38,528 nt of DNA from Gammaproteobacteria bacterium (GCA_022340485.1 JAJDNX010000071.1:1-38528), one strand, 5' to 3'; shown: positions 20,638-30,373, numbered from the stretch's first letter. Notes: generated by a model not told the origin, from the sequence alone. Made by a program: numbers and translations.

Positions 20638-21273
20638 ATGAAACGAAATACATCCACCGCCAGGCAGCGCGGTTTTCTGAATTCACGCCAGGCACTGGTG
20701 CTGCTGGCTCTACTCTTCATGACGCCGGTGTTTGTTGCCTGGGTGATGCATCATCAGTCTGGGCAGAGCTGGCGCCCGGAAGGCACCACCAACAATGGCA
20801 TACTGGTACACCCTGCGCGGCCACTGGACATGCCCCTGGAACTGATGATTGCCGGTGCAACCGCCAATGACTATCTGCAGGGTAAATGGACACTGCTGTA
20901 TATCGGCGATGCCGACTGTGATGCTACCTGCAACGAAAACCTCTACAAGATGCGCCAGATAAGAACGGCACAGAACGAGAATATGCTACGTGTACAGCAG
21001 TTGTACCTGGTGCAGGACGAGAGCATGCCTGAGGCGTTGCAGGAGTTGCTGGCCAAGCAATACAAGGAGACAGCGGTTACCCTGCTGTCCGCTCGTGAGG
21101 CACAGCAGATCGCCCCCTACTTTCTTGTCGACGGCATCCCCATGCGGGGTGCAGAGCGTATATATCTTATTGATCCGCTTGGGAATCTTATGATGTATTA
21201 TCCACCGGATGCCAACCCGAGTGGTATGCTGAAAGATCTGAAGAAGCTGCTCAAGTATTCAAAGATCGGCTGA
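20638..21273 (+). CDS. membrane-anchored SCO/thioredoxin-fold protein
   Basis: N-terminal [27 protein letters not shown] (Cx3C), [31 protein letters not shown]. Confidence 0.75.
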   Translation: MKRNTSTARQRGFLNSRQALVLLALLFMTPVFVAWVMHHQSGQSWRPEGTTNNGILVHPARPLDMPLELMIAGATANDYLQGKWTLLYIGDADCDATCNENLYKMRQIRTAQNENMLRVQQLYLVQDESMPEALQELLAKQYKETAVTLLSAREAQQIAPYFLVDGIPMRGAERIYLIDPLGNLMMYYPPDANPSGMLKDLKKLLKYSKIG

Positions 21274-21275
21274 TC

Positions 21276-22151
21276 ATGAACCTGCTAAAAAGCTATCTCG
21301 GCCTGTGCAAGCTCAAGGTGGTGGCGCTGATCGTATTCACCGCCATGGTCGGAATGTTTATGGCGACCACGCCGCCCGGTATGGTGCCCTGGGATGTACT
21401 GTTGTTCGGTAACCTGGGTATCGGTATGGCCGCGAGTGCGGCCGCCGCCATTAACCATGTGCTGGATGCCCGTGAAGATGCAAAGATGGCACGTACCAGC
21501 AAACGGCCCCTGCCTCAGGGTGACCTCAACGAGCGCAACGCGCTGGTCTTTGCCCTGTCCCTGGGGGCGCTGTCGATGCTCATCCTGGTGGTCTTCATCA
21601 ATACCCTGACGGCCGTGCTGACGTTCCTGTCACTGGTTGGTTATGCCGTGGTGTACACCATGTATCTAAAGCGTGCGACACCGCAGAATATCGTCATCGG
21701 TGGTGCCGCCGGCGCCGCGCCGCCGATACTCGGCTGGACTGCGCTTACCGATACGGTGGATCCGCACGCCTTGCTGCTGTTTCTGATTATCTTCATCTGG
21801 ACGCCCCCACACTTCTGGGCGCTCGCGATTCATCGGCGGGATGAGTATGCGAAAGTGGATATCCCGATGTTACCGGTGACTCATGGCATTCCGTTTACCC
21901 GCCTGCAGATCCTGCTCTACACGCTGATGCTGATCATTGTCAGTGTGTTGCCGTTCGTGTTCAGGATGAGCGGCCTGTTCTACCTGATCGGTGCGTTGTT
22001 GCTGGGTGGTGGTTTTCTGTATTACGCGATTCAATTAATGAAAGGCCATGATGAAAGTGTCGCCATGAAGACCTTTGGCTATTCCATCTGGTACCTGATG
22101 GCGATGTTTACCCTGTTGCTGGTGGACCACTACTTGCCGCTGCTGATCTGA
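21276..22151 (+). CDS. ctaB: protoheme IX farnesyltransferase (heme O synthase)
   Basis: [82 protein letters not shown]. Confidence 0.96.
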   Translation: MNLLKSYLGLCKLKVVALIVFTAMVGMFMATTPPGMVPWDVLLFGNLGIGMAASAAAAINHVLDAREDAKMARTSKRPLPQGDLNERNALVFALSLGALSMLILVVFINTLTAVLTFLSLVGYAVVYTMYLKRATPQNIVIGGAAGAAPPILGWTALTDTVDPHALLLFLIIFIWTPPHFWALAIHRRDEYAKVDIPMLPVTHGIPFTRLQILLYTLMLIIVSVLPFVFRMSGLFYLIGALLLGGGFLYYAIQLMKGHDESVAMKTFGYSIWYLMAMFTLLLVDHYLPLLI

Positions 22152-22180
22152 AATCCCCGGCCTCAGGAGCCTTTCAGGTT

Positions 22181-22720
22181 TCAGTCGCATTCGGGATGCT
22201 GGCTGCGATAGCGCGAGAATACCGCTTCAATGAACTGCACCCGCAGATCCGGGTTCTGCAGTCGGGCCTCATCCGTAACCGCTAGCCCCGGGCGTGCACT
22301 TAGCAGCGCGGCGGCGAAGGCACCGCTTCCGTCCAAGCCGCTCTGCTCGCCCTGTTCCGTCCAGGTGGGAACGCCTTCCAGTCCGCAGCTGGGGGAACGC
22401 GCCTTGAAGATATATCCACAGAGGTCTGCAAATTCCCTGGCGCAGTTGTTGCCGGCCTGCTGCAGCTGGCGGGTGACATCGACCTCGGGATGCCGGATGC
22501 CCCTCACTCGTATGCCACGGTCTGTACGCACCAGCTGTATCGGTTCACGCGGGACACCCAGTCCGATGGCCATCTCGGGACAGAAGGGTCGGAACTCAAA
22601 CAGCTCGGCAAGTTGCGTCGTAATCAGGGGGTCATACTTGTGGCCACCGTCATAGCGGACCGCTTCGCCCAACAGACAACTGCTGATACCGACTGGAATT
22701 TTCAAGGGAATGTCAGCCAT
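22181..22720 (-). CDS. DUF523 family protein
   Basis: VGISSCLLGEAVRYDGGHK, FCPEMAIGLGVPREPI, FKARSPSCGLEGV. Confidence 0.88.
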   Translation of the reverse strand: MADIPLKIPVGISSCLLGEAVRYDGGHKYDPLITTQLAELFEFRPFCPEMAIGLGVPREPIQLVRTDRGIRVRGIRHPEVDVTRQLQQAGNNCAREFADLCGYIFKARSPSCGLEGVPTWTEQGEQSGLDGSGAFAAALLSARPGLAVTDEARLQNPDLRVQFIEAVFSRYRSQHPECD

Positions 22721-22949
22721 CTCCCATACGTGTCATTGGCTTGTTTGCAGCAAGCTGCAGGTGCCAATGGTAGCAGCAGGCTGGTGTAAGTCACTACCCG
22801 ATACCTGGTTAGCAGGTGCCAGGGCTGCTATATATAACAGGTGTGATACCATCAGCTGAACAACTGTGGCGTGCTCGGAGTCCGGCGTGGGGAGGTATTG
22901 CTGCATATGCAGGAGGCAGGATTTGTCAGCCGTAGGTTCGCCGGGTAGC

Positions 22950-23420
22950 GTGGAGAGACGTGCACTCCTATTTGTGGTGCTATGTGTCGCACCGCTTGCA
23001 GCATTTGCTAAATGGTCTGTCGTTGACAAGGTAACAGGAGTGAAGGGATGCAACCTTCGGACGGAAGAGATCAGCCTCTTTGATGGCTACCAGGAGACCC
23101 GGCTGCGGCTGAGTGTGGCCAATGGGGAGTTGCGGGTAAAGACAGAATCGAATATCGACGTCAGTTTCAACGATGTGGGTCTGGCGGTAGATGGCAAGGA
23201 GTTTATCGCCGCAGATGGTGTTGCCGATGAGAAGCAGGTGCTGTTTCAATCCAGTGCGGACGCCATCATTGAACAGTTTATTCGTGGCCGTTCGGTTACA
23301 GTATACCTGCGCTTCTGGCCCAGTTATCCGGCTACGCAGCGCTACCAGGCCCGTTTCAGCCTGATTGGATTCACACGGGCATACAACGACTACAAGATAT
23401 GCAGCGACAAGCTGTCATGA
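22950..23420 (+). CDS. hypothetical secreted protein
   Basis: Signal-peptide-like VERRALLFVVLCVAPLAAFAKW from GTG 22950 (ORF opens at 22866); no family recognised. Confidence 0.55.
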   Translation: MERRALLFVVLCVAPLAAFAKWSVVDKVTGVKGCNLRTEEISLFDGYQETRLRLSVANGELRVKTESNIDVSFNDVGLAVDGKEFIAADGVADEKQVLFQSSADAIIEQFIRGRSVTVYLRFWPSYPATQRYQARFSLIGFTRAYNDYKICSDKLS

Positions 23421-23451
23421 CAGTGTGGGATTTGCTGCCAGAGGAGTAACG

Positions 23452-24324
23452 ATGCGACTGACCACCAAGTTCAATCTCGTACTGTTTGCGGTGTTTTCAC
23501 TGGGCCTGGTGATTGCCGGTTATATTTCCTACACGATGCTGCAAAAACACGCACGTGAGGAAGTACTCAACCATGCCGGCATGATGATGGAAGCAGCCAT
23601 GGCGATTCGCGGTTACACGGTCAAGGAGATTCGGCCGCTGCTGACACTGCAGATGAAGCGCGAATTTCTGCCGCAGTCGGTTCCATCCTACGCCGCCACC
23701 CAGAACTTCAGGGCGGTCCGGGAGATGTACCCTGAATATACCTACAAGGAAGCGGCACTGAATCCTACCAATCCCAATGATCGTGCCACCGACTGGGAGA
23801 CCGATATCATCCAGTTATTCCGGAACGACAGTGACACCCTGGAGATCAATGGCGAGCGCGATACCCCGTTGGGGAAATCACTCTACTATGCACGCCCGAT
23901 AAAGATCGCCAACAAGAACTGCCTGACCTGTCACAGTACTGCCGATGCCGCGCCCGAAACCATGATCAAGCTGTATGGCGACTCAAACGGTTTCGGCTGG
24001 CAGCTGGATGAGGTTGTCGGCAGCCAGATCGTCAGCGTGCCGCTGTCGCTGCCCCTGGCAAAGGCGCAGAAGGAATTCCTGATTTTCATGGCCTCACTGA
24101 TTGCGATATTTGTGGTGATATTCATCGTCATCAACCTCATGCTGGGCCAGATTGTGGTGAAACGGGTGAGGGCCATGGCACAGGTGGCGGATGACATCAG
24201 CACCGGACATATGGAGGTGCCGGAATTCATGGTGAATGGCAAGGACGAGATCGCAGACCTGAGCCGCTCTTTCAACCGCATGCGCCTCAGCCTGGAAAAG
24301 GCCATGAAGATGCTGGGAGAATGA
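23452..24324 (+). CDS. Tll0287/DUF3365-like periplasmic c-type heme sensor with C-terminal HAMP domain
   Basis: TM1, periplasmic domain with heme c motif CLTCH, TM2, HAMP (VVKRVRAMAQVADDISTGHMEVPEFMVNGKDEIADLSRSFNRMRLSLE); SD-like GAGGAG before ATG 23452. Confidence 0.85.
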   Translation: MRLTTKFNLVLFAVFSLGLVIAGYISYTMLQKHAREEVLNHAGMMMEAAMAIRGYTVKEIRPLLTLQMKREFLPQSVPSYAATQNFRAVREMYPEYTYKEAALNPTNPNDRATDWETDIIQLFRNDSDTLEINGERDTPLGKSLYYARPIKIANKNCLTCHSTADAAPETMIKLYGDSNGFGWQLDEVVGSQIVSVPLSLPLAKAQKEFLIFMASLIAIFVVIFIVINLMLGQIVVKRVRAMAQVADDISTGHMEVPEFMVNGKDEIADLSRSFNRMRLSLEKAMKMLGE

Positions 24325-24327
24325 AGG

Positions 24328-25158
24328 ATGTCTGAAGACCAGCGCAATACCGAGATGCCGCGCAACAATCGCACCTGGCTGTGCACGGTGCTGTTCATGG
24401 ATATCGTAGGATATTCCACGCATTCCGTGGATCACCAGATGATGGTCAAGCAGAGTTTCAGCACACTGGTGAGTGATGCGCTGCGCAGCCTTCCCGCCGA
24501 TGACTGTATCAAGCTCGATACGGGGGACGGTCTTGCCATCTGTTACCTGGGGGCTCCCGAGGATGTACTCTATGTTGCCGTTGGCCTGCGTGACGCCTTT
24601 GTTGATGTCAAGGAAATCTGCGGGAACTGCTACAGCGTGCGCATGGGTATCAACCTTGGCCCGGTCAAGATACTTGAAGACATCAACGGCCAGCGTAACA
24701 CCATCGGTGATGGCATCAATGCCGCCCAGCGCATTATGAGCTTCGCTCAACCCAATCAACTGCTGGTATCACGTGCCTACTATGACGTGATCAGTTGCCT
24801 GTCGGAGGAGAACCCGAAGATGTTTTCCTACATCGGTGTACATAATGACAAGCACGTGCGCCAGTATGATGTCTATGAGGTTCTGGCACACCAGGACCGT
24901 GAACATGATGGTCTCATTGTCAGTACTGAGGAGTCCGATGAGGCAATGCCACAGCACAGCAGCGACCTGGATGAACGAATTGTGAAGATTGTGCAGGAAC
25001 AGCTGGCCCTGATCATCGGGCCCATGGCCCGTGTCGTGGTAAAGCGCGCCATGCGCAAAAGCGTCAGCCTCGACCAGCTCTACCAGCTGCTTGCCGAGGA
25101 GATCCCGACACCGCAGGAGCGGCAGCGCTTCCTGTCGGGCAAGGACCGGTTGCACTGA
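24328..25158 (+). CDS. class III adenylate/guanylate cyclase catalytic domain protein with additional C-terminal domain
   Basis: FMDIVGYSTH metal-binding Asp, IKLDTGDGLAICYLG, TIGDGINAAQRI; C-term LALIIGPMARVVVKRAMRKSVSLDQLYQLLAEEIPTPQERQRFL. Confidence 0.88.
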   Translation: MSEDQRNTEMPRNNRTWLCTVLFMDIVGYSTHSVDHQMMVKQSFSTLVSDALRSLPADDCIKLDTGDGLAICYLGAPEDVLYVAVGLRDAFVDVKEICGNCYSVRMGINLGPVKILEDINGQRNTIGDGINAAQRIMSFAQPNQLLVSRAYYDVISCLSEENPKMFSYIGVHNDKHVRQYDVYEVLAHQDREHDGLIVSTEESDEAMPQHSSDLDERIVKIVQEQLALIIGPMARVVVKRAMRKSVSLDQLYQLLAEEIPTPQERQRFLSGKDRLH

Positions 25159-25288
25159 CCGTTTTGGACAATCCCGCTATGCTTGATGCAGTCAGGTGAT
25201 TCGCTGTGGTTAGCCTGCCTGCATTCAGGGCCACTGACGCTTTGCGGAATGACCCGCGCAAGGCAGCGGATCCGCTTCAATAACCACC

Positions 25289-26494
25289 CTACTCGTAGCG
25301 CAGTGCTTCTATCGGATCCTGGCGTGCGGCCTTGCGCGCGGGGAAAAAACCGAAGATCACACCGACTGCGGCGGAAAACAGGAAAGCCAGCAGCATGATG
25401 CCCGGGTCGAGCAGCACCGGCATCCCCATCATGGCAGCGAGGCCATAGGTTGTGGCCACTGCCAGCAGGATGCCGAGTAGGCCACCGAACGACGAAAGCA
25501 CGACGGCCTCGACCAGGAACTGCAACAGCACCTCGCGTTCCAGGGCGCCGATCGCCAGGCGTGTACCGATCTCGCGCGTGCGCTCCGTGACCGAGACCAG
25601 CATGATGTTCATAATGCCGATACCACCGACCAGCAGGCTGACCGCGGCCACGGCGCCGAGCAGGGTGGTGAGCACCCGGGTGGTGCCGGTCAACGCCTCG
25701 GCAATCTCCTTCATGTCGCGCACGTTGAAATCGTCATCCTCGTTTGCCGTGATGCGCCGGCGTTCACGCATCAGCAACTCGATGTCGCGTTGTACCTTCT
25801 TGGTGGAGACACCTTCGCGGGCCGAGACATAGATCATCTGCACGTCCATGTTGCCGGCCACGCGCCGCCAGAAGGTGCGCAGCGGGATCACCACCAGGTC
25901 GTCCTGGTCGCGCCCGCCGGCCGACTGCCCCTTGGAGGTCAGTACGCCGATCACCTGGCAGGATAACTTGTTGAGGCGGAGCTTCTCGCCAATTGCCTCC
26001 TGGTTGCCGAACAGTTCCTTGCGCACTGCCTCGCCGAGGATGCAGACAGCCGCGCCGGCGCGCAGCTCACTCGGGCTGAACTCGCGCCCCTTCGCCAGGC
26101 TCCAGTTGCCCACCGGGAAGTACTCGTTGTCGCTACCGGTCACTGTGGTGGACCAGTTGCGGTTGCCGTAGATGACCGTTACGGGCTGCGAGGCACCAGG
26201 TGCCACGGCGGCGACGCCACCCACCTCGCGGCCAATGGCCTCTGCATCCTCGCGGTCGAATGGTTCGGCCTCGGAGCGTTGTCCGTACCCGAGGCGCTGG
26301 CCGGTGCGGACGATCAGCAGGTTGCTGCCAAGACTGGCGATCTGTTCGCCGACCTGGGCGGTTGCGCTGGTGCCCAGGTTGACCATCACGATCACCGAGG
26401 CCACGCCGATGACGATGCCCAGCATGGTCAGCGCCGAGCGCATCAGGTTGCGACGAATCTCGCGCAAGGCAAGCAGCAGGGCGTTCCACAGCAT
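25289..26494 (-). CDS. macB: MacB-like ABC transporter permease
   Basis: RSALTMLGIVIGVASVIVMVNLG, GGIGIMNIMLVSVTERTREIGTRLAIGA, FFPARKAARQDPIEALRYE. Confidence 0.88.
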   Translation of the reverse strand: MLWNALLLALREIRRNLMRSALTMLGIVIGVASVIVMVNLGTSATAQVGEQIASLGSNLLIVRTGQRLGYGQRSEAEPFDREDAEAIGREVGGVAAVAPGASQPVTVIYGNRNWSTTVTGSDNEYFPVGNWSLAKGREFSPSELRAGAAVCILGEAVRKELFGNQEAIGEKLRLNKLSCQVIGVLTSKGQSAGGRDQDDLVVIPLRTFWRRVAGNMDVQMIYVSAREGVSTKKVQRDIELLMRERRRITANEDDDFNVRDMKEIAEALTGTTRVLTTLLGAVAAVSLLVGGIGIMNIMLVSVTERTREIGTRLAIGALEREVLLQFLVEAVVLSSFGGLLGILLAVATTYGLAAMMGMPVLLDPGIMLLAFLFSAAVGVIFGFFPARKAARQDPIEALRYE

Positions 26495-27204
26495 CAGCCG
26501 GCTGCCCCGTTCTCGACTTGTCCGTCGAGGAAGTGCACTACCTGGCGCGCGTAGGCGGCCATTTCTGCCTCGTGGGTGACCATGACAATGGTGATGCCCT
26601 GCTCGGCGTTAAAGCGCGACAGCAATTCCATGATCTCCAGGCTGCGTGCGGTATCCAGGTTGCCGGTGGGCTCGTCGGCGAGCAGTACAGCCGGTGCGGT
26701 GACAATGGCCCTGGCAATGGCGACACGCTGTTGCTGGCCGCCAGAGAGTTCGGCGGGAGAGTGCGACTCCCAGCCGGACAGCCCAACCACCGCCAGGGCG
26801 CTGCGGGCGCGTTCGTGGCGCTTTGCTGCCGGGATGCCACGATAGATCAGTGGTAGCTCGACGTTCTCCAGCGCCGAGGTGCGCGCCAGCAGGTTGAAGC
26901 CCTGGAACACGAACCCGATGTAGTTGCGCCGCAGCAGGGCGCGCTGGTTGCGGTCCAGGGCACCCACCTCGATGCCCTCGAAACGGTAACTGCCGTCGCT
27001 GGGCGTATCCAGGCAGCCAAGGATGTTCATGCATGTGGACTTGCCGGAGCCGCTCGGACCCATCATCGCCACGAAGGCGCCTGGCTGGATATCGAGGTCG
27101 ATACCGCGCAGGGCGTGCATGGCCGCCCGCCCCTGACCGTAGACCTTGGTGACACCACGGAGCGCAATCAGCGGCGTGGTAGTTGCCGCGGCTTGTGTGT
27201 TCAC
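26494..27204 (-). CDS. ABC transporter ATP-binding protein (MacB/LolD type)
   Basis: GPSGSGKSTCMNILGCLD Walker A, LSGGQQQRVAIARAI signature, LLADEPTGNLD Walker B. Confidence 0.95.
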   Translation of the reverse strand: MNTQAAATTTPLIALRGVTKVYGQGRAAMHALRGIDLDIQPGAFVAMMGPSGSGKSTCMNILGCLDTPSDGSYRFEGIEVGALDRNQRALLRRNYIGFVFQGFNLLARTSALENVELPLIYRGIPAAKRHERARSALAVVGLSGWESHSPAELSGGQQQRVAIARAIVTAPAVLLADEPTGNLDTARSLEIMELLSRFNAEQGITIVMVTHEAEMAAYARQVVHFLDGQVENGAAG

Positions 27205-28472
27205 GGTTTCACGGTGACTGCATCGACCACGACCCGTTGTCCGGGCCGGAGATCCCCCGACTGCAGCGCGGTGACCTTGCCGTCGCTGGCACCGGTTTTC
27301 ACCGCGACGGCTTCAGTCGCGCCGTCGCGCAATATCCAGACCTGCTGGTCGCCGTTGCGCGCTGCATTGCTGCGTCGCTGACCCATTGGCGGCCTGGGGA
27401 ACAGCATGCCGAAGACGCCGCCACCACGAGTTTGTTCGGCCTCGGTCTGTGGTGGTGTGAACCGCAGGGCCGCATTTGGAATCAGCACTACGTTTTGCAG
27501 CTGCTGCACGGTAATGACTGCAGTCGCGGTCATCCCCGGGCGCAGTGACAGATCCGAATTATCCACGGCAAGCAGGGTCTCGTAGGTGACCACGCCATCG
27601 ATGGTCCGCGGTGCGAAGCGCACCTGGGTGATGCGTGCAGGGAAATTGCGTTCTGGCCAGGCGTCCACGGTGAACACTGCAGACTGGCCCACGGCGATCT
27701 TGCCGACGTCGGCCTCGTCAACGGCCACATGCAATTCCATCTGCGACAGGTCCTCGGCCAGGGTGAAGAGGATGGGTGCCTGCAGGGATGCCGCCACGGT
27801 CTGGCCCGGCTCGATCTGGCGCAGCAGCACCAGCCCGTCGATAGGGGAGTGGATCTCTGCCTTGGCCAGTTCCGTTTCCTTGCCGTCCAGGGTGGCACGC
27901 GCCACGGCCACCTGCGCCCGCGCGCTGGCCTCGGCGGCCTTTGCACGGGTATACGCGGCACGGGCAGCATCAAGATCCCCGACGGTGCAGAGCTGGCGTT
28001 CAGCAAGCTTCTCGCAGCGTTCAAGACTCAGCCGCGTCTCCTGTACGGTGGCTTGTGCCTCCTTGACCTTGGCCTCGTTGGATTGCAGCGAGGCACGGGA
28101 TTCGAGCACCTGCGCCTGCAGACGGTCGGTATCCAGGCGAGCCAGCAACTGGCCGCGTTGTACCTTGTCATTGAAGTCCACCGCCACTGTCTCGATGGTG
28201 CCGGACAGCTCGCTACCCACATCCACCTGGTTCACCGGCTCCAGCGCCCCGGTGGCGGTGACCGTCACGGTGAGATCGCCCTGCTGCACCTCTGCCGTTT
28301 CATAGCGCAGCGCTGATTCCTCGCCGGGCATCAGCAGCAGGGTGCCACCCGCGAGCAGCAATACAGCCAGTGTCGCGAGTGCCCAGCGCAAGCGGCGCTG
28401 CCGGGGTGAGTGCCGGCCGGCGTTCAGGACTGCATGGATTTCTTCGCCGGAGGGTGGTCCGTTTCGGGGCAT
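27201..28472 (-). CDS. macA: MacA-like efflux RND/HlyD periplasmic adaptor subunit
   Basis: VTVTATGALEPVNQVDVGSELSGTIETVAVDFNDKVQRGQLLARLDTDRL; start at 28472 (MPRNGPPSGEE) preferred. Confidence 0.9.
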   Translation of the reverse strand: MPRNGPPSGEEIHAVLNAGRHSPRQRRLRWALATLAVLLLAGGTLLLMPGEESALRYETAEVQQGDLTVTVTATGALEPVNQVDVGSELSGTIETVAVDFNDKVQRGQLLARLDTDRLQAQVLESRASLQSNEAKVKEAQATVQETRLSLERCEKLAERQLCTVGDLDAARAAYTRAKAAEASARAQVAVARATLDGKETELAKAEIHSPIDGLVLLRQIEPGQTVAASLQAPILFTLAEDLSQMELHVAVDEADVGKIAVGQSAVFTVDAWPERNFPARITQVRFAPRTIDGVVTYETLLAVDNSDLSLRPGMTATAVITVQQLQNVVLIPNAALRFTPPQTEAEQTRGGGVFGMLFPRPPMGQRRSNAARNGDQQVWILRDGATEAVAVKTGASDGKVTALQSGDLRPGQRVVVDAVTVKP

Positions 28473-28783
28473 TCCTGTGTGACTCGCGTTCAGCGGAATA
28501 ATTCCGGGGGAAGGGGATGAGGAGGATAACGCAGAAGTCTCGAGTTTACACGGAGGATGGGTGTAGTTGGTACCGGTACGGCTTAGCAAGCCATGCTTTT
28601 GTACGGGGCTGGCCCACCAGTCCGTCTGAAGCTGCTGTAGGTTCACTGGAGTCGCTACAGAGACCACCGGGAGCTGTGGCTTTTCACGGCACGATTCAGT
28701 GGTGATCCGGGGCTTTCCCCCTCATCCCGGCACGGTTATGCTACTTGCCATGGCCAACAGGCAAGCTATCCGGAGGTATGTGA

Positions 28784-29197
28784 ATGACAAGCATCAAGCG
28801 TATCAGTGTTCAGGATGTCATGAAGACAGACTACGGTACCATCAACCGTCAGGCGACCATAACGGAAGCCCTTAACGAGATGAAGCGCTTGCAATGTGCT
28901 GTGCTCGTGGTGGAAAAAAGGGATGAGCTTGACGAGTACGGCCTTATCCTGGTGTCAGACATTGCCCGCCAGGTACTGGCCAAGGACAAGGCACCCAGCC
29001 GGATGAATGTCTATGAAATCATGACCAAGCCAGCCGTCTGTGTTCCCCCCGATATGGACATCCGTTATTGTTCCCGGCTCATGTCCACATTGAACCTGAC
29101 ACGTGTCCTGGTTGTGAAGGATAGCGAGCTGCTGGGCACCGTCAGTCCCCGGGCCCTGGTATTGCAAGGCCTGGCTGCACTCGAGCTGGACGACTGA
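28784..29197 (+). CDS. CBS domain-containing protein
   Basis: VQDVMKTDYGTINRQATITEALNEMKR...VYEIMTKPAVCVPPDMDIRYCSRLM; paired CBS motifs. Confidence 0.88.
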   Translation: MTSIKRISVQDVMKTDYGTINRQATITEALNEMKRLQCAVLVVEKRDELDEYGLILVSDIARQVLAKDKAPSRMNVYEIMTKPAVCVPPDMDIRYCSRLMSTLNLTRVLVVKDSELLGTVSPRALVLQGLAALELDD

Positions 29198-29349
29198 TCG
29201 CCCCGGGTTCATTTACCGAGGCACTCACCCAACCCAAACACCCACCCGGCAAGTTTCCGGTTCCCCGTGACTGCGATCAAGCACTGCTACGGATGACGCC
29301 CGCTGCGGGCACAGGACTCATGGCCTGTGAGGCCCACCCGGATAGCGGC

Positions 29350-29661
29350 TTACATCTCTCCCAGTGGCCGCAACCAGGCATATTCAAACGGTTCTTTCAC
29401 CAGCTTGGTCCCGGCTTCACCGACATTACCGCCCAGCGCACTGAACGGCAGTGTGACCACAAATACGGCTGCACCGACGATGGTGACTGCAGTCATCGGC
29501 AAGCGCATGAACACCGCATCCGCGAGCATGGCACCTCCCGAGGGTCGTTCGTTGTTGCTGTCATACTCTCTTGCGTAGGCGCCGTTGACCAGCGTCAGGT
29601 TGGATGTGACCAGCACAATGGCCAGAAAACAGCTGACCAGTTTCTTCTGCAGACTGTTCAT
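29350..29661 (-). CDS. small exported protein of unknown function
   Basis: Signal peptide MNSLQKKLVSCFLAIVLVTSNLTLVNGAYA, C-term FEYAWLRPLGEM; AGGAGG SD upstream of ATG 29661. Confidence 0.7.
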   Translation of the reverse strand: MNSLQKKLVSCFLAIVLVTSNLTLVNGAYAREYDSNNERPSGGAMLADAVFMRLPMTAVTIVGAAVFVVTLPFSALGGNVGEAGTKLVKEPFEYAWLRPLGEM

Positions 29662-29902
29662 GATGTGTACCTCCTGTTGTTTCCATGGAATGAAGCCACG
29701 AAAGCCGTAGAGCAAAGATGATCCTTCAATGGCAATCAAACGCACGCCAAGTTGTGTGAAAATGCCTTGTGCCAGTCACGCAAAGTGATGCCACACGTAA
29801 GCAGAAATATTACCATGAAATTCAGAAATTTATATTGATATCGCGGATATTGTGAGGCAGCAGCTCTGCAGTGCTGGGCGATAGAATTGCAAGCCGCTGT
29901 GC

Positions 29903-30373
29903 TTAGTTGCGCTCGTGTGTCGGCACAATGAGAATCGGGATTTCCGATTTGTGCAGAACCCCTTCGCTCACGCTGCCGAGTAGCAATTGGTACATCTTGT
30001 TCCGTCCGTGAGAACCGATGACAATCATATCGGCATCCAGTTTCTTGGCTTCCTTCAGGAGGGTATCAACCGCTGCTCCCTCCACAAGAAGGGCGGTTGC
30101 ATCCAGGCCTGTCCTGCGCAATCGATCCGCGATCTCCTGCAACTGGCGGTGCTCGGCGTGGAACCGGTGGGCAAGGGAGTCGCGGATAAACTGCGGGTCC
30201 GGTTCCAGTCCAATGGTATCCGGTTCCTGAGCTGCCAGGTAGAGATCCGCTGGCTCCGCCTTTGTACTATGCAGCAGCCACACCGTTGCCGAGAGTGCGG
30301 TGGCGAGTTCCTCGACCTTTTTCACGACCTTTTCCGTGGCTTCAGAAAGGTCGATTCCCACCAGAAGTTTCAT
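29903..30373 (-). CDS. universal stress protein UspA family
   Basis: MKLLVGIDLSEATEKVVKKVEELA, LDADMIVIGSHGRNKMYQLLLGSVSEGVLHKSEIPILIVP. Confidence 0.93.
   Translation of the reverse strand: MKLLVGIDLSEATEKVVKKVEELATALSATVWLLHSTKAEPADLYLAAQEPDTIGLEPDPQFIRDSLAHRFHAEHRQLQEIADRLRRTGLDATALLVEGAAVDTLLKEAKKLDADMIVIGSHGRNKMYQLLLGSVSEGVLHKSEIPILIVPTHERN

Noticed and set aside
25289-28472. Novel peptide exporter (MacAB-like with no TolC)
   Set aside because: Adaptor, ATPase and permease are ordinary MacA/MacB-type; absence of a TolC gene next to them is common and uninformative.
28513-28729. Inverted repeat GGGGATGAGG / CCTCATCCC flanking the macA-CBS intergenic region as a possible mobile element end
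   Set aside because: Only 9 bp, no target-site duplication and no internal transposase; chance similarity in G-rich sequence is likely.
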